Source of the DNA: a virus | Direction: 5' to 3' (one strand) | Virus record (IMG/VR): IMGVR_UViG_3300030406_004047 | Coordinates: 1 to 47,315 of that record | DNA length: 47,315 nt | Shown: positions 25,101 to 34,429 of the stretch, in pieces | Position numbering within the stretch: position 1 is the stretch's first letter | Layout of the letters: each line of letters begins with the position of its first letter | Made by a program: the position numbers and the translations under genes | Notes under the pieces: generated by a model | What the model was told of the DNA's origin: nothing | Databases searched by the model: none | The model's input: only the letters and a program-made list of their open reading frames with translations

Positions 25101-28100
25101 AAATTTTGAATTTGCTGGTATGTCTTTAAAAGATGTTCAAAAACAATATTCTGGAAAAGAAAAAATAGCAAAATCAATGTGGGAGTCTCATAATGAAGGT
25201 TATAAGAAATTTAAAAAAGACCCTATTAGTTATATTAAAAATAAAATTAAAAACGATAAAAGAGTTTTAAAAGATTTTTCAAATAATAAACCTAGTGACA
25301 TTGCAAAATTACTTGGTGTTGATTATTATAAAAAAAGTTTACAAAACAATACAGATGCATTAAACGCTCTTATTATAAAACAAAGAGAAGAATTTAATAA
25401 AGAGTTAAATAAAGACATTGAAAGTAGAAGGAAAAAGAAACCTGTTACTGATGAAGATTTAGAAGCACAACATGAAAATGGTGAAGAGCCTTTTATACCA
25501 GATGAAGATTTTGACCCTGAAAAAGTTGAAAGTAGTCAACCTACTATGGCTGACCTTAAAAAACAAAGGGAAGCGAGAAAAGCAAGAAAAACAAAAGATA
25601 AAGCAGAAGTAGTGCAAGATGAAAATATTCCTCCTGATTATGTAGATGGAGTATTTGATGGTACTAATGAGATTGAAGATGAAGTAGATAATATAATACC
25701 TGAGCAAGATGCACAAGATAATGCATTAGGTATGGTTGGTAAACATATAGATGAAATATTTGGTGATTTAGAAAATGATATACAAGATGGTTCAGAAAAT
25801 ATAGAAGCTTTAGAGAACGTAGATTTTGATGATAGCAATGAAGGTCAGCCTGGAATTATTCTAACAGGAGCTAAAAAAAGAAGATTTGATGCTAGGATGG
25901 AACAAAACTGGAAAGCAGTTAAAAATAAATTTGGTTTAACTGAATCAATGTTTAATAGTTGGACAGATCAAATGGATAAGTATATGGAGAATACTCCATT
26001 TAGCGAAGCTTGGAGATTGTGGAGTGAGGCAAGAAAAAACTCTGGCTTCTTTAAAAAAGCAATAAGAAAACTAGAAGATAGAATAAAAGTAGGCATTGGT
26101 GATAAGTTTCTTGAATCAGGTGTATTAGATGATGAATTTGCAGAAACAATGATTAATGCATTTGAATATACTAGAGAAAACATTGGTAATATGGAAGGCA
26201 TTCTTGAAGTAGAAGATATGAATGTTAAAGACTACTCTAAAATAGCTAGAGAGTTTTTTGTAAGATTTAATTTTAAAGGTGTAGACGTTGAAAAAATGCA
26301 ACAAATATATGACCTTGCTACATCTATATCTGAGGAAACAGGGAATGTAATTGATTTTGATGACTTTGTAGAAGCTTTATCTACTCAAGAAATGGGACTA
26401 GAATCTCAAGAAGGGTATTCTTTACAAGAGTTAATACAACTAGTACCTGAAGCAAAAAGAGGTTTAAGAGTATTTTATAATTCTGTACATCCTATGAATC
26501 GTGCAACTAAAAATAGAGGGGTTGAGGGAGAAGTTGTTGAGTGGGAAGTAATAATGCATTATGCTAGTCTTAGTTTAAAGACAGTAAAAAATAAATATGG
26601 TAAAGTAATAAATAAATTAAGAGGATTTCAAGCTACTCAAAGAAAAGGTTATGGCAATAAGACTAGACCTGATGTTGGTTTAAAAATGTTTTATACTAGA
26701 TTTATTGAAGATAGTATGTTTAGCGTTTTAAAAGGTAAAGACATTTTTATGAGGGATGTAAAAACTAAATTGTATGGATTTTTAAATACAACTCAAGTTT
26801 GGAATTTATATAGAGATGCTTTAATTGCAAATGGATTAGTGCCTATCGCTAGTCGAGGTGAAGATTCAAAACTTATATTTGCTAGTGTTACTGATGCTGC
26901 AAGAAAACACGCTAAAAATATAAAAGGTTTTATACAAAAAGAAGTAACACCATTTAGAAAACTAAGAGAAACAGCTCCTGAAAAATATGCTATGCTTAAT
27001 GAAATGTATAAAAACATAATGAGTGTTGACAATCTTAGTGAAAAAGAAAGAGCATTTCTTCAGTATGTTTTTAACAACGATTATAATGCATATAGAGAAC
27101 ATTTTATTACTAAACATCTTGCAATGAAAGATTTGTTTGGTAGTGAATACGTATTTATGAAACCAGAAGTTTTAATGAAAAGGATTAAAATACCATTTAC
27201 TCCTGTTCATACAAGTCCAACATTACCTGATAGACAAGTTGTAATATTTAATAGCGAAGGTGCTACCATAACTTATGAAGATGACTCAACTGTAGGTATG
27301 GATGTAGTATCTGATAGAGATGGAGATAGAAGATTACCTAAAAGCAGAGTCGTTAAGTTAGTTCAAAATATTGATGGTACTGGTCAGTATATTGGTGATG
27401 GTACAACTATTACTAGTGAAAGTGTTTTTGCTGAAGAATATCCTGAACATTTTGGTACACATCCAAATGCTAAAAGAGCAAAGACTGTTCAATACTATAA
27501 AGAAGGTGATGATGTTTTAATGGCAAAGCATCAAGAAATGACATTTGATTTACCTTATGGGGAAAGAGCAACTATTAAAGATGGTAAAGGAATGGTTGTA
27601 GCTTATATTATGAGAGACCCTAATACTGGTTATGTAGAAATATATAATGAGAATGGAGAACAAGTACATCATTTAATGTCTGATGATGAAGCAAAAATAC
27701 ACAATGGTAAATTTGCTGATTATAACACTACTCATAGTATGCCAGGGAAAAGCATTGGAATGATTCAATTGCAAGTTAAAGATAAACAAAAAAATCTAAG
27801 TTCGTTTAGTTCGCAGTTAAGCTATTATATAGATGATCAAAACTTTCAAAATGTTATAATGAATATGTTTGATACTATGGATGATGGTGCCCATAGTCCT
27901 AAAAATATTGGTAATAGAATATTAGAACTAGCACAAAGTGGCAAGAAAATAAATCAAATTATTCAAGAAGCAGCAATAAGATTTTATGATGTTGTACCTC
28001 AAAACGTAGAAGAGCTTGGCAGTCTTGGCGTTGGTAGACATCCTAGTATTTTAAATTATGTAAAAGAAATACTTAAAAATAAAATGTTAAAACCTTTAGC

Positions 28101-29889
28101 TGATTTTAAGATGAAAGGTACTCATATAGATTTTAGAGCAGATTATACTGGAACTGTAAAAAGAGATGAGATGGTAATAGGTGCTAATAATGGTCTTATT
28201 AATCAAATATTAGATAAAGCTGGTAGACCCAAAGGTTTAAATACTGCACAAAAAAGAATACAATTTGCAAATGAATGGTTAAAGTCTAATGATTTTTGGT
28301 CAATGGCTGTAAGGCATCCTGTTGCATCAAGCAAAGGTTTTGGTTTGTATAAAATAAAAAATATAGACCCTCAGTTAGGTGATTCTTTTAAAATACATCC
28401 AAGAGAAGTTAAAGAAAGATTTGAGGGAGACCACGACCATGATACTGCTCATATACTTTGGTTAGATGACAAGTTATATAATGCTTTGAAAAAAGTGTAC
28501 AAACCTACTAAAGGATTAGGTCTTAATAAATTTGATAAAGATGATTCTAATAATTCAATATTAAATTTTACTGGAACATTAGACATGATTAGGAACATGA
28601 CTTTTGGAGAAACAGCAATAAGTGAAGTTGTAAATACAACAAGATATTCTGGTGCTTTAAATAATATGTTTGGCAAAGATGGATTTATGATGTTTGAGCA
28701 TGCTGGTAAAGTCATGAAAGTCAAACCAAGACCTTTAACAATGAAAGTAAGAGATGCTGAAATAAGTGTTAATGGTAAAAAAGGATATGAAGGAACTGTA
28801 GAAGAATTATTAAGTCTGTATTTACAAGCTTCTGTTGACCACCCTAAAGTGTTGTTGTTAAGAAAATGGAAGTATAGTATGTCAAAGATTAGAGACTTAT
28901 TATTTTATGACCCAGCTAATCCTAACAAGCCTTTACCTCAAGAAGTAAGTAGATATTTATCTCAACATTTTATTAAAAAGATATTAAGTATAAATAGTAT
29001 TATAGATAATCAAGTTCACAATAATAATCAAAGTGCAAAATTTGATATATTAGTTGACAAATCTATTGAATATAATAATTTTGTTGAAGATAGGATTGGT
29101 TATCTTGATGCTCATTTTAGTCAAGTAGATGCAGAAATAGAAGCTATGATACAAAAAGGATTAATGAAGCGTGATGCAAAACTTGATGTTTTATATATTA
29201 CTTCAAGGTTTGCTAAAGGAAGTGATAAACCAACTAGTTTACAAGAAAAAATATCTGTATCTATTGCAGAAGTAGTAAATAGAATGCCAGGACATATACA
29301 AAGATTCTTTAATATTGATCCCGATTTAAGCAAAGTAGTGCATACAAATGCTGTAAGAAACTTATTTAATAAGGGTACTATATTAGATTTACTAGAACAA
29401 TTTGGTGAACCTAAATACAATAAGGCTAAAATATATGCAAATCAATTAGGTAGAAACCTAGAAGCTTTGTTTGAAAAAAGGAGAATAACAGGAGAAAAGG
29501 GAGAGTCTTTATCTTTCCTTAATAAAATGACTGCTAAATCTTGGGATTACTCTGAAGACTTTATTAAGTTTTATAATGAAGAGTCTAAAAAGTTTGCACA
29601 ACTTGATGAAGCAACTCAAATCTTAGCAACTGTGGAATTTTTAAGAGGAACTATTCAAGGTGACAGAGTAGCTATAAGGCAAGATTTAAGAACATTGCCC
29701 CCTGTTAAAACAAGAGAAGCAGATGGAAGTTTTAAATCAACTTTACATCCTGATATTATTGAAGCTTATTTTGGAGAGTATAATTCTATATTAGACAATA
29801 CATATAACGATGTTTCATTTTTAAACTCAATTAGAAGTAGTAAGATGGTAACATCAGCACAAATGAAAAAGGAGTTAGGTTGTGGCTAG
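22111..29889 (+). CDS. Giant virion protein with candidate two-barrel RNA polymerase domain
   Basis: The 2592-residue protein starts at ATG 22111 (TAATG overlap). N-terminal residues ~195-310 and ~430-490 hold Gly/Ala hydrophobic or amphipathic segments (GLVSSGVGLGAGYL, LEASTEASQELM), typical of ejection proteins. Residues ~500-1230 are charged and low-complexity helical. The C-terminal part has, in order: IDGTGQYIGDG (1754-1764), a lysine-rich segment (K1791, K1797, K1806), KDKQKNLSSFSSQL (1890-1903), RADYTG (2009-2014), RHPV (2068-2071), IHP (2095-2097) and GDHDHDTAH (2106-2114). The R-x-P, HP and DxDxD order mirrors the beta-prime active site (RVDYSGR, R-P, HP, NADFDGD) of cellular and crAss-type phage RNA polymerases. 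I infer a virion RNA polymerase; the structural role is firmer than the enzyme call. Confidence 0.7.
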   Translation: MSRLLPSQLNRVSVNKTEQVMEPQEPKLHVVRFNPLLTYNDNNGNTPLVFTPYMDAYNNILEEQGLPPISFKTGSTFTLDRTKQSKDLDLYNNIGDFVSSTLNTVGDYKSSVPETRKEQLTDTWTDFFYGLIKETQKQTNGLNTTDRTNKGIKLLANQYMKGSVPMIRETASEQANAFQNSKYPGITPGFSYLGSALLGGVSINTPDLLDFMEGDVTMDMAKRIRANADAAMDAQGFGTMSYEDLVNDKNKSISFTRVMATVLNDALISAPQQIPSALSSIGGFALSKFPLAGLVSSGVGLGAGYLQESGNMVLGLEEEYHKRRTRAKNLKRTLLDPNHPDYNPSLFANTFTVNLQNGKYKTMDEMTDEDIRKASESIARQYGLFSTGLEMLNTAGDIALGRYASGLKSITGKNPKAVIKTFFKKFVKSPYTQAFGLEASTEASQELMSEIIQQTYVPEYDMSPAQIFESGVIGGLYGLAFTGGGRFVQKMRRNKKNELSLSEVQLSSANKEPKEKMESTPYDADIIVGIVTGNVNAIEDIAKYHGVSVEEVAQRETELGSYQPQLFDNINFAKDIIKKDESILEKYPEWENPFPPIKKVADDIGDIPGVDGEPIQEPDVGDGLPEAGIFEPDNIDDVEAGLGLDLLDGNQEMSVELQQVRAYEARIKALEETDDPNIIASNQKRNEIADLKNKRDALLSEISRDKVKNKTANKIKEKQQIVSDSPVVGEKVIIRTPALQGTTGEIIGTLESQGRNNIVVVKTQKGLKKIKIDNVEFKTPREPLTNFQKSMKGFKRGSAVKQKTPQGIQQKIDNIKKQYIVKGKENTKMYKTAVAEIAKLEKQLGKEPSIQTKENTPIDTPKQAKEKIKKGKDYLFKNLVSNLKEALDLDPYDFSDRLASVDNRTIAKLIVGESMFKAKPNKEQSILFKKFGIQLDLLKEAKKIAINEESDKIVKEFTRAELASEKFLEESYENFFKEFNKQAEIFTDGTIEKYIKENFEFAGMSLKDVQKQYSGKEKIAKSMWESHNEGYKKFKKDPISYIKNKIKNDKRVLKDFSNNKPSDIAKLLGVDYYKKSLQNNTDALNALIIKQREEFNKELNKDIESRRKKKPVTDEDLEAQHENGEEPFIPDEDFDPEKVESSQPTMADLKKQREARKARKTKDKAEVVQDENIPPDYVDGVFDGTNEIEDEVDNIIPEQDAQDNALGMVGKHIDEIFGDLENDIQDGSENIEALENVDFDDSNEGQPGIILTGAKKRRFDARMEQNWKAVKNKFGLTESMFNSWTDQMDKYMENTPFSEAWRLWSEARKNSGFFKKAIRKLEDRIKVGIGDKFLESGVLDDEFAETMINAFEYTRENIGNMEGILEVEDMNVKDYSKIAREFFVRFNFKGVDVEKMQQIYDLATSISEETGNVIDFDDFVEALSTQEMGLESQEGYSLQELIQLVPEAKRGLRVFYNSVHPMNRATKNRGVEGEVVEWEVIMHYASLSLKTVKNKYGKVINKLRGFQATQRKGYGNKTRPDVGLKMFYTRFIEDSMFSVLKGKDIFMRDVKTKLYGFLNTTQVWNLYRDALIANGLVPIASRGEDSKLIFASVTDAARKHAKNIKGFIQKEVTPFRKLRETAPEKYAMLNEMYKNIMSVDNLSEKERAFLQYVFNNDYNAYREHFITKHLAMKDLFGSEYVFMKPEVLMKRIKIPFTPVHTSPTLPDRQVVIFNSEGATITYEDDSTVGMDVVSDRDGDRRLPKSRVVKLVQNIDGTGQYIGDGTTITSESVFAEEYPEHFGTHPNAKRAKTVQYYKEGDDVLMAKHQEMTFDLPYGERATIKDGKGMVVAYIMRDPNTGYVEIYNENGEQVHHLMSDDEAKIHNGKFADYNTTHSMPGKSIGMIQLQVKDKQKNLSSFSSQLSYYIDDQNFQNVIMNMFDTMDDGAHSPKNIGNRILELAQSGKKINQIIQEAAIRFYDVVPQNVEELGSLGVGRHPSILNYVKEILKNKMLKPLADFKMKGTHIDFRADYTGTVKRDEMVIGANNGLINQILDKAGRPKGLNTAQKRIQFANEWLKSNDFWSMAVRHPVASSKGFGLYKIKNIDPQLGDSFKIHPREVKERFEGDHDHDTAHILWLDDKLYNALKKVYKPTKGLGLNKFDKDDSNNSILNFTGTLDMIRNMTFGETAISEVVNTTRYSGALNNMFGKDGFMMFEHAGKVMKVKPRPLTMKVRDAEISVNGKKGYEGTVEELLSLYLQASVDHPKVLLLRKWKYSMSKIRDLLFYDPANPNKPLPQEVSRYLSQHFIKKILSINSIIDNQVHNNNQSAKFDILVDKSIEYNNFVEDRIGYLDAHFSQVDAEIEAMIQKGLMKRDAKLDVLYITSRFAKGSDKPTSLQEKISVSIAEVVNRMPGHIQRFFNIDPDLSKVVHTNAVRNLFNKGTILDLLEQFGEPKYNKAKIYANQLGRNLEALFEKRRITGEKGESLSFLNKMTAKSWDYSEDFIKFYNEESKKFAQLDEATQILATVEFLRGTIQGDRVAIRQDLRTLPPVKTREADGSFKSTLHPDIIEAYFGEYNSILDNTYNDVSFLNSIRSSKMVTSAQMKKELGCG

Positions 29890-32800
29890 TTCAAAATGTA
29901 ATGTAGTAGAAGGCGTTGAAACTCAAGAAGACGACTTGACAAAAGCAACAGATTTACATGACCAAGAAGTAGATGCTGTATTTGGAATAGCTCCAGATGG
30001 AGATAATTGGTGGTTAAGATTTAATCAAGCATTAAACGATAAAGCAGAAAGAATGTTTGATGGACTTATGAACATGGGTAATCTTGGTTCAAACGGAACT
30101 ATAAATGAAAAAATAGTACAAAAAATATTAGACAAACAATTTAAGCTTAACGATAAAGACAATGCAATGAGAGCAAAGTTAATATCTCAAATACAAGCTG
30201 TTATTAGAAATGACGAAGATTTATTATCTGTTTATAAAGAAAAAGTATTTGAATTAACAAGAGGTCTTAATTATCAAGAGTTAAGAAATAAAGGGATTAA
30301 TATAAGCATTGACCCCCTAACTGGCTTACCTAGATTATATCAATTGCCATTAGAAATGGTAAATCAAGTATATGGAGAAATGTCTCCGTATATGGAAAAA
30401 GATGAAAACGGAAATGCTAGAGGATTATATAAAGGTAATATCGCATATGAGTTTATGTTACCTAAAAATGTTCTTGTAAGTTTTGCTAAAAAGAAAGTAA
30501 CTGCTTTTAAAGATGTTCTTTATAAGTATCATATGAACTTAAATAGAATGATTAGTTCGTATAATAATCCTATTAATATATCAGTAGACCAAGAAAAAAT
30601 ATTAGTACACCCTGGTACTGACATACCTATTATTCATTCTATGAGAAGAAATAAATCTGGGTTAAAAGATGTATATGACAATACTATTACTAGTTTTACA
30701 TCTATGTTATTAGCTGATGGAAGTATTACAAAACCTGACCATGTACATCAATTAATAACAGACCTTATGACTGGTAAAGCTTTTATAAGAAAAGATAAAG
30801 AAGGATTTGGTAAAGTATATATGTTTCAAAGTGAAGCACCTGTAGGAGAATATGAATCTTCAGGAGATACTATATTTAAATGGAAAGGTAAAAACTTTAC
30901 TCAAGCAGAATTAGTTAGACTTCGTGAAAAAAGTTCAGACTTTACAGCTACTGAATATGTTGTTCCTTATCAAATAGTTGATCAAGATAAGTATTTTGGA
31001 AGAGAAACTATGGAAACAATACTTCCTCCTATAGATTTAGGAAACAGGGTAATGGAGACAAGCAATGGACCACTTCCTGCTGCAACTATATTAGATAGTG
31101 CATTACAACATATTGATACAATTTTATTAGAAGTTGGTATGGATATGCAAGAAGGATTTGTAAAAGCACAAAAAAGATTTAATGAAATAACAAAAGACTT
31201 TAAAAAGAAAGGCATTGACTTACCTACTTCAATATTTGGAGAACTTAGTACAGAGCTTGATGCTCTTGAAGATTATAATAATGAGTTTAATAGTCAGAAA
31301 GATAATATTAATAATTGGGAATTTGTTAATAACAAAGGTCAAACAATAAGACTAAAAGATAGAAAACAATATGATGATAGATTTGCATTAGAAGATGGTA
31401 CAATGATAGTAGGTCAAGTTTATAAAAGATATTTTCCTAGAATGTATTATCCTCATAGATTAGGAGAAGCTATTGCTAGTGGACTTCAAAACATTAATGA
31501 ACAAATAGAAGCATTAAAAGTTGATATTGCACCAGACCAAAGTGGTATGACAGAAACACAATCTGCAAAAAGAAATCAATCATTTAAAAGATTAGGAAGA
31601 TTATTAAAAGCAAGAGGTCACTTAGAACAAGCTTTATCTAAGTTTGACGAGAGTGAAGGAAGTCAATTTAAAGAAGAAGAAACACCTGATGTATTAAGAC
31701 CATTTGAAAAACATTTTAAATCTTTAAGTGGTTTTATACGATACGAAAATGTTAGAAAAGATAGTAGTGTAGTATTCGATTATATACAAAGAGTAAATAG
31801 AAACTTAATACGTTCTAACACAATGCTTTCTATGTTAGAAGCGTATGGAGAAGTAGAAACAGAAGGTCAAAGAAATTATATTGTAAATCAATACAGAAAA
31901 GCATTTGGAAGTATTAATGCTGAAGGAAGTATAGCTGGTATTAGATTCACAATGAAAGATTTTTCTAAGTTATTTCCTGGATATAGTCCAAGACAAATAA
32001 GAAAATTTGTAAACGCAATGCGTAGCTTACAAACTTTTAACTCTCTTGGTGGTTGGACAACTGGACCTGCTAACATGGCAGCAATGGTAAATAAGTTTAT
32101 GGAAGTAGGTTATGATAAAGCTTTAAAAGGATATTATGACCAGTTCTTAGAAGAAAATAAAGAATTAATTATATCTAGTGGTATTCTATCATTTCAGGAT
32201 ATAGTAGAAACTCACGTACTTCAGTCTGATAATCCTCAACAAATAAAAGATTATAAAATTTTAAAAGCTAAATATAAAAGAGATATTAAAAATGCTAGTA
32301 CTAATGCAGAGGCAGATTTAGCTAGGGGTTTATTAAAGATGATTAAAAAAGATTCATCTCAATGGGCAAGTATTACAAGAAATTTAGCCAACTATGCAAT
32401 AACAGGACAATTTAATCATATACCAGGAGAATCTGCTAGTAGGTCTATTGTTAAAAGTGTATTAGGATTAAGAAGGTTTGTAAGTATGAGTCTTACAGAA
32501 AAAATTGTAAGAAGTACATCATTTATGATAGGAGTAAATCAAGCTATTGAGTCAGGTGCTGCTTCAAGTAAGTTTGATCCAGTAGCTACAAAATGGGGTC
32601 AAGAGTTTGTAAATCAATTAGATTTTACTTTAGGCAATGAAGGTGTTGGAGATATGCTTGGGAATGACATTATGAATTGGTTTCATCAAATAAGGGTGTG
32701 GTCAACTCAAAGAAGTTCTTATGGTTTTCATGCATATAAAAGAATGTGGATGTCTAAGTACAATTATGCAAGTGAAGATTTAGAAGCAATAAAACAAGGT

Positions 32801-33583
32801 AAAGCTGGGTTTGACTTTGTAAAAGCATTATTAACTACTATAATGGGTCCTTTCTTAAAGCCTATTAGTACTGTTGGAGGTGGATTAGCTTTGGCAGGTG
32901 CTGTTGGTGGGACTGCACCAGTATTAGCTGTAGCTGGTATTACTGGTGGTGCATTAGGTTATTTAGGTGCAAAAGGTGTGCATCAAATGACAAACATTCA
33001 AGAACGTAATAAAGCAATGAGATTATTAAATCCTAATAAAGCTAAAGGGGCTCAGATGTTAATATTTCATGGTGCCTTTTCAGCATTATATGACTTTGTT
33101 TTATTTAATAGTAGCTTTGGTGTATTACAAGCTGGTGGAATTGCAAGTATGGTTAATACTATGAGGAAGGCAGCTTTTGGAAGTGGTGTTAATAAGGTGG
33201 GACCTGCATTTACTAGTCCTTTATTAAGAGCTAGTTTTGCAAGTATGCATTTATTATATAAAGCATTATCAGATGAAGAAGAAATAGAAAAACATGACAT
33301 GTTAAAGTTGTTTGGTAGTTATGCTGGGTTAGGAGCAATGCAAATAATGTATGCATTACTAAGTGCATTTGATGAAGAGCATGGTTATCATGAAGGTAGG
33401 TATCAACAACAAAGAGATTATAAAAGACAATTAGTAAATTTTTATTTTACTAGAAGTGTTCCTTACTTTGATGCTTATGAATTAGGTGAAGGTGTTAAAG
33501 GTATGGCTGAATACACAGGGGAATTATTTGAGAGAGGAATACTATTAGGAGATATAGAAAGAGCTAAATTTCCTACAGAATAA
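29882..33583 (+). CDS. Large internal virion / ejection protein (1233 aa)
   Basis: The start is a GTG at 29882, overlapping the 2592-residue gene by 8 bases and preceded by AAAGGAGTTAGGTT. The 1233-residue protein is mostly helical. It has a YFPRMYYP segment near residue 518, and a strongly hydrophobic Gly/Ala stretch near residues 980-1030 (GGGLALAGAVGGTAPVLAVA) that could insert into or cross a membrane. This resembles the large polyvalent or ejection proteins of podovirus-like phages. It is the last gene before the rightward terminator and probably works with the giant protein as part of the ejected channel. Confidence 0.7.
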   Translation: MASSKCNVVEGVETQEDDLTKATDLHDQEVDAVFGIAPDGDNWWLRFNQALNDKAERMFDGLMNMGNLGSNGTINEKIVQKILDKQFKLNDKDNAMRAKLISQIQAVIRNDEDLLSVYKEKVFELTRGLNYQELRNKGINISIDPLTGLPRLYQLPLEMVNQVYGEMSPYMEKDENGNARGLYKGNIAYEFMLPKNVLVSFAKKKVTAFKDVLYKYHMNLNRMISSYNNPINISVDQEKILVHPGTDIPIIHSMRRNKSGLKDVYDNTITSFTSMLLADGSITKPDHVHQLITDLMTGKAFIRKDKEGFGKVYMFQSEAPVGEYESSGDTIFKWKGKNFTQAELVRLREKSSDFTATEYVVPYQIVDQDKYFGRETMETILPPIDLGNRVMETSNGPLPAATILDSALQHIDTILLEVGMDMQEGFVKAQKRFNEITKDFKKKGIDLPTSIFGELSTELDALEDYNNEFNSQKDNINNWEFVNNKGQTIRLKDRKQYDDRFALEDGTMIVGQVYKRYFPRMYYPHRLGEAIASGLQNINEQIEALKVDIAPDQSGMTETQSAKRNQSFKRLGRLLKARGHLEQALSKFDESEGSQFKEEETPDVLRPFEKHFKSLSGFIRYENVRKDSSVVFDYIQRVNRNLIRSNTMLSMLEAYGEVETEGQRNYIVNQYRKAFGSINAEGSIAGIRFTMKDFSKLFPGYSPRQIRKFVNAMRSLQTFNSLGGWTTGPANMAAMVNKFMEVGYDKALKGYYDQFLEENKELIISSGILSFQDIVETHVLQSDNPQQIKDYKILKAKYKRDIKNASTNAEADLARGLLKMIKKDSSQWASITRNLANYAITGQFNHIPGESASRSIVKSVLGLRRFVSMSLTEKIVRSTSFMIGVNQAIESGAASSKFDPVATKWGQEFVNQLDFTLGNEGVGDMLGNDIMNWFHQIRVWSTQRSSYGFHAYKRMWMSKYNYASEDLEAIKQGKAGFDFVKALLTTIMGPFLKPISTVGGGLALAGAVGGTAPVLAVAGITGGALGYLGAKGVHQMTNIQERNKAMRLLNPNKAKGAQMLIFHGAFSALYDFVLFNSSFGVLQAGGIASMVNTMRKAAFGSGVNKVGPAFTSPLLRASFASMHLLYKALSDEEEIEKHDMLKLFGSYAGLGAMQIMYALLSAFDEEHGYHEGRYQQQRDYKRQLVNFYFTRSVPYFDAYELGEGVKGMAEYTGELFERGILLGDIERAKFPTE

Positions 33584-33651
33584 GTCTTGCTATTGTAAAC
33601 AAAAGTTATTTAATATACTTATGAGAGCGTTAGGGCGTTTTCGTGGGGTTT

Positions 33652-33687
33652 AGTGGGTTGGCTTAGTTGCTGACCCACTTTTTTTTT
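33652..33687 (+). terminator. Strong intrinsic terminator of the rightward block
   Basis: AGTGGGT (33652-33658) pairs with ACCCACT (33673-33679), with a U.G pair possible at the inner end, followed by nine T residues (33679-33687). It lies in the 102-base gap between the last rightward gene and the end of the leftward block. On the opposite strand the stem is not followed by a T-run, so it serves mainly rightward transcripts. The rest of the gap shows nothing else clear. Confidence 0.9.
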
Positions 33688-33907
33688 ACTGTTCTTCCTC
33701 AGTAAGACTTACATTTTTATTGACTGCATCAACAACATGAGCGGGTAATACTTCCTGAATTTGATTAACTAAATCATCTTTTTCAGTAATACTCATAGGT
33801 TTTAAATGACCTAGTTGTTTAAGCCAATGCAAACAAACAGCTAATATTTCTTCATACTGTCCGTTTTTTTGTAACTCTTTTGCGACTTGATCCATTGACA
33901 TTGCCAT
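33686..33907 (-). CDS. Unknown small helical protein (73 aa)
   Basis: It is read leftward from ATG 33907, after AAGGAGAAAACTA, with its stop inside the T-run of the convergent terminator. The 73-residue protein is helical, with WLKQLGHLKP in the middle and an acidic end (LTEEEQ). It overlaps the resolvase-like gene by 56 bases in another frame. It is the last gene of the leftward block. No function is recognised. Confidence 0.65.
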   Translation of the reverse strand: MAMSMDQVAKELQKNGQYEEILAVCLHWLKQLGHLKPMSITEKDDLVNQIQEVLPAHVVDAVNKNVSLTEEEQ

Positions 33908-34226
33908 TAGTTTTCTCCTTTTGTTTTAATTTTATTACTCTTTCTAACCATTTATCATAGGGTTCTACAACATAAGGTATTCCCCTATCTTCTTTAATAA
34001 CTTGTATATCTACTTCTTCAGATGGCATCATCCATTGTGCTATTTTCTTACGACATTTAGCTTGTACTTTAATAACTCCGTCAATTAATAAATCAACTTC
34101 TTCATGCCAACCAAGTGACTGACCATTACTACCCCAAGCTCTTACGCAATCAAGACCCATGTCTTTTGTCATGTCTCTTAATAGATACTCAAATCTATTG
34201 CCTTTAGCTTTACTTTTGTTTGCCAT
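33852..34226 (-). CDS. Holliday junction resolvase-like nuclease (Hjc type)
   Basis: ATG 34226 follows GGAAAGAAA and is favoured over an upstream in-frame start at 34250. The 124-residue protein has the PD-(D/E)XK layout of archaeal-type Hjc resolvases: KGNRFEYLL (E13), RAWGSNGQS (29-37), EEVDLLI (D45) and the Q-x-K signature VQAK (54-57). The C-terminus is basic. It should bind and cut four-way DNA junctions or branched replication intermediates before packaging. It belongs with the recombination genes further upstream in the same block. Confidence 0.8.
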   Translation of the reverse strand: MANKSKAKGNRFEYLLRDMTKDMGLDCVRAWGSNGQSLGWHEEVDLLIDGVIKVQAKCRKKIAQWMMPSEEVDIQVIKEDRGIPYVVEPYDKWLERVIKLKQKEKTNGNVNGSSRKRVTKKRTV

Positions 34227-34344
34227 TTTCTTTCCAATCTGAATATACATTTATAGATATAACAAACATAACACTACCTACTCCTATACAAAGTACAGAA
34301 AAAGATACTATTAAAAAATGTGCTACTATTTCTGCTATTATCAT
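34210..34344 (-). CDS. Single-span membrane protein (44 aa)
   Basis: ATG 34344 follows AGGAGGTAAT, one of the best ribosome binding sites in the window; longer in-frame versions would run through a structured RNA element. The 44-residue protein is mostly one membrane helix (MIIAEIVAHFLIVSFSVLCI and on), ending in a polar WKENGKQK tail. It could be an early membrane-acting protein such as a superinfection-exclusion factor. That is inference from shape only. Confidence 0.7.
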   Translation of the reverse strand: MIIAEIVAHFLIVSFSVLCIGVGSVMFVISINVYSDWKENGKQK

Positions 34345-34359
34345 ATTACCTCCTGAGCG

Positions 34360-34425
34360 AGAGGGAAGCCATAAAATCGGACTCACTACATCCGACCCAA
34401 GAAGGAGAAGGTCTGACTTCCCTCT
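34360..34425 (-). ncRNA. Structured RNA element 1 of leftward block
   Basis: Bases 34360-34371 pair with 34414-34425 as a 12-bp stem. The only non-Watson-Crick position is C.A on the + strand (34369/34416), which becomes G.U in leftward RNA. Inside, TCGGA (34377-34381) and TCCGA (34391-34395) make a second hairpin. No U-run follows. It lies in the 85-base gap just upstream of the well-placed site for the 44-aa membrane protein. It may be a processing site, attenuator or small RNA. Confidence 0.7.
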
Positions 34426-34429
34426 GTTA

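Noticed and set aside
29882-29889. Frameshift joining the 2592- and 1233-residue proteins into one
   Set aside because: The second gene has its own GTG with a proper GGAG in front and the overlap pattern is normal for this genome; no slippery heptamer is visible at the junction.
22111-29889. N4-type single-subunit virion RNA polymerase
   Set aside because: Size and location would fit, but I do not see the T7-like R-x3-K-x6-YG motif or the catalytic HD context; the DxDxD two-barrel pattern fits better.
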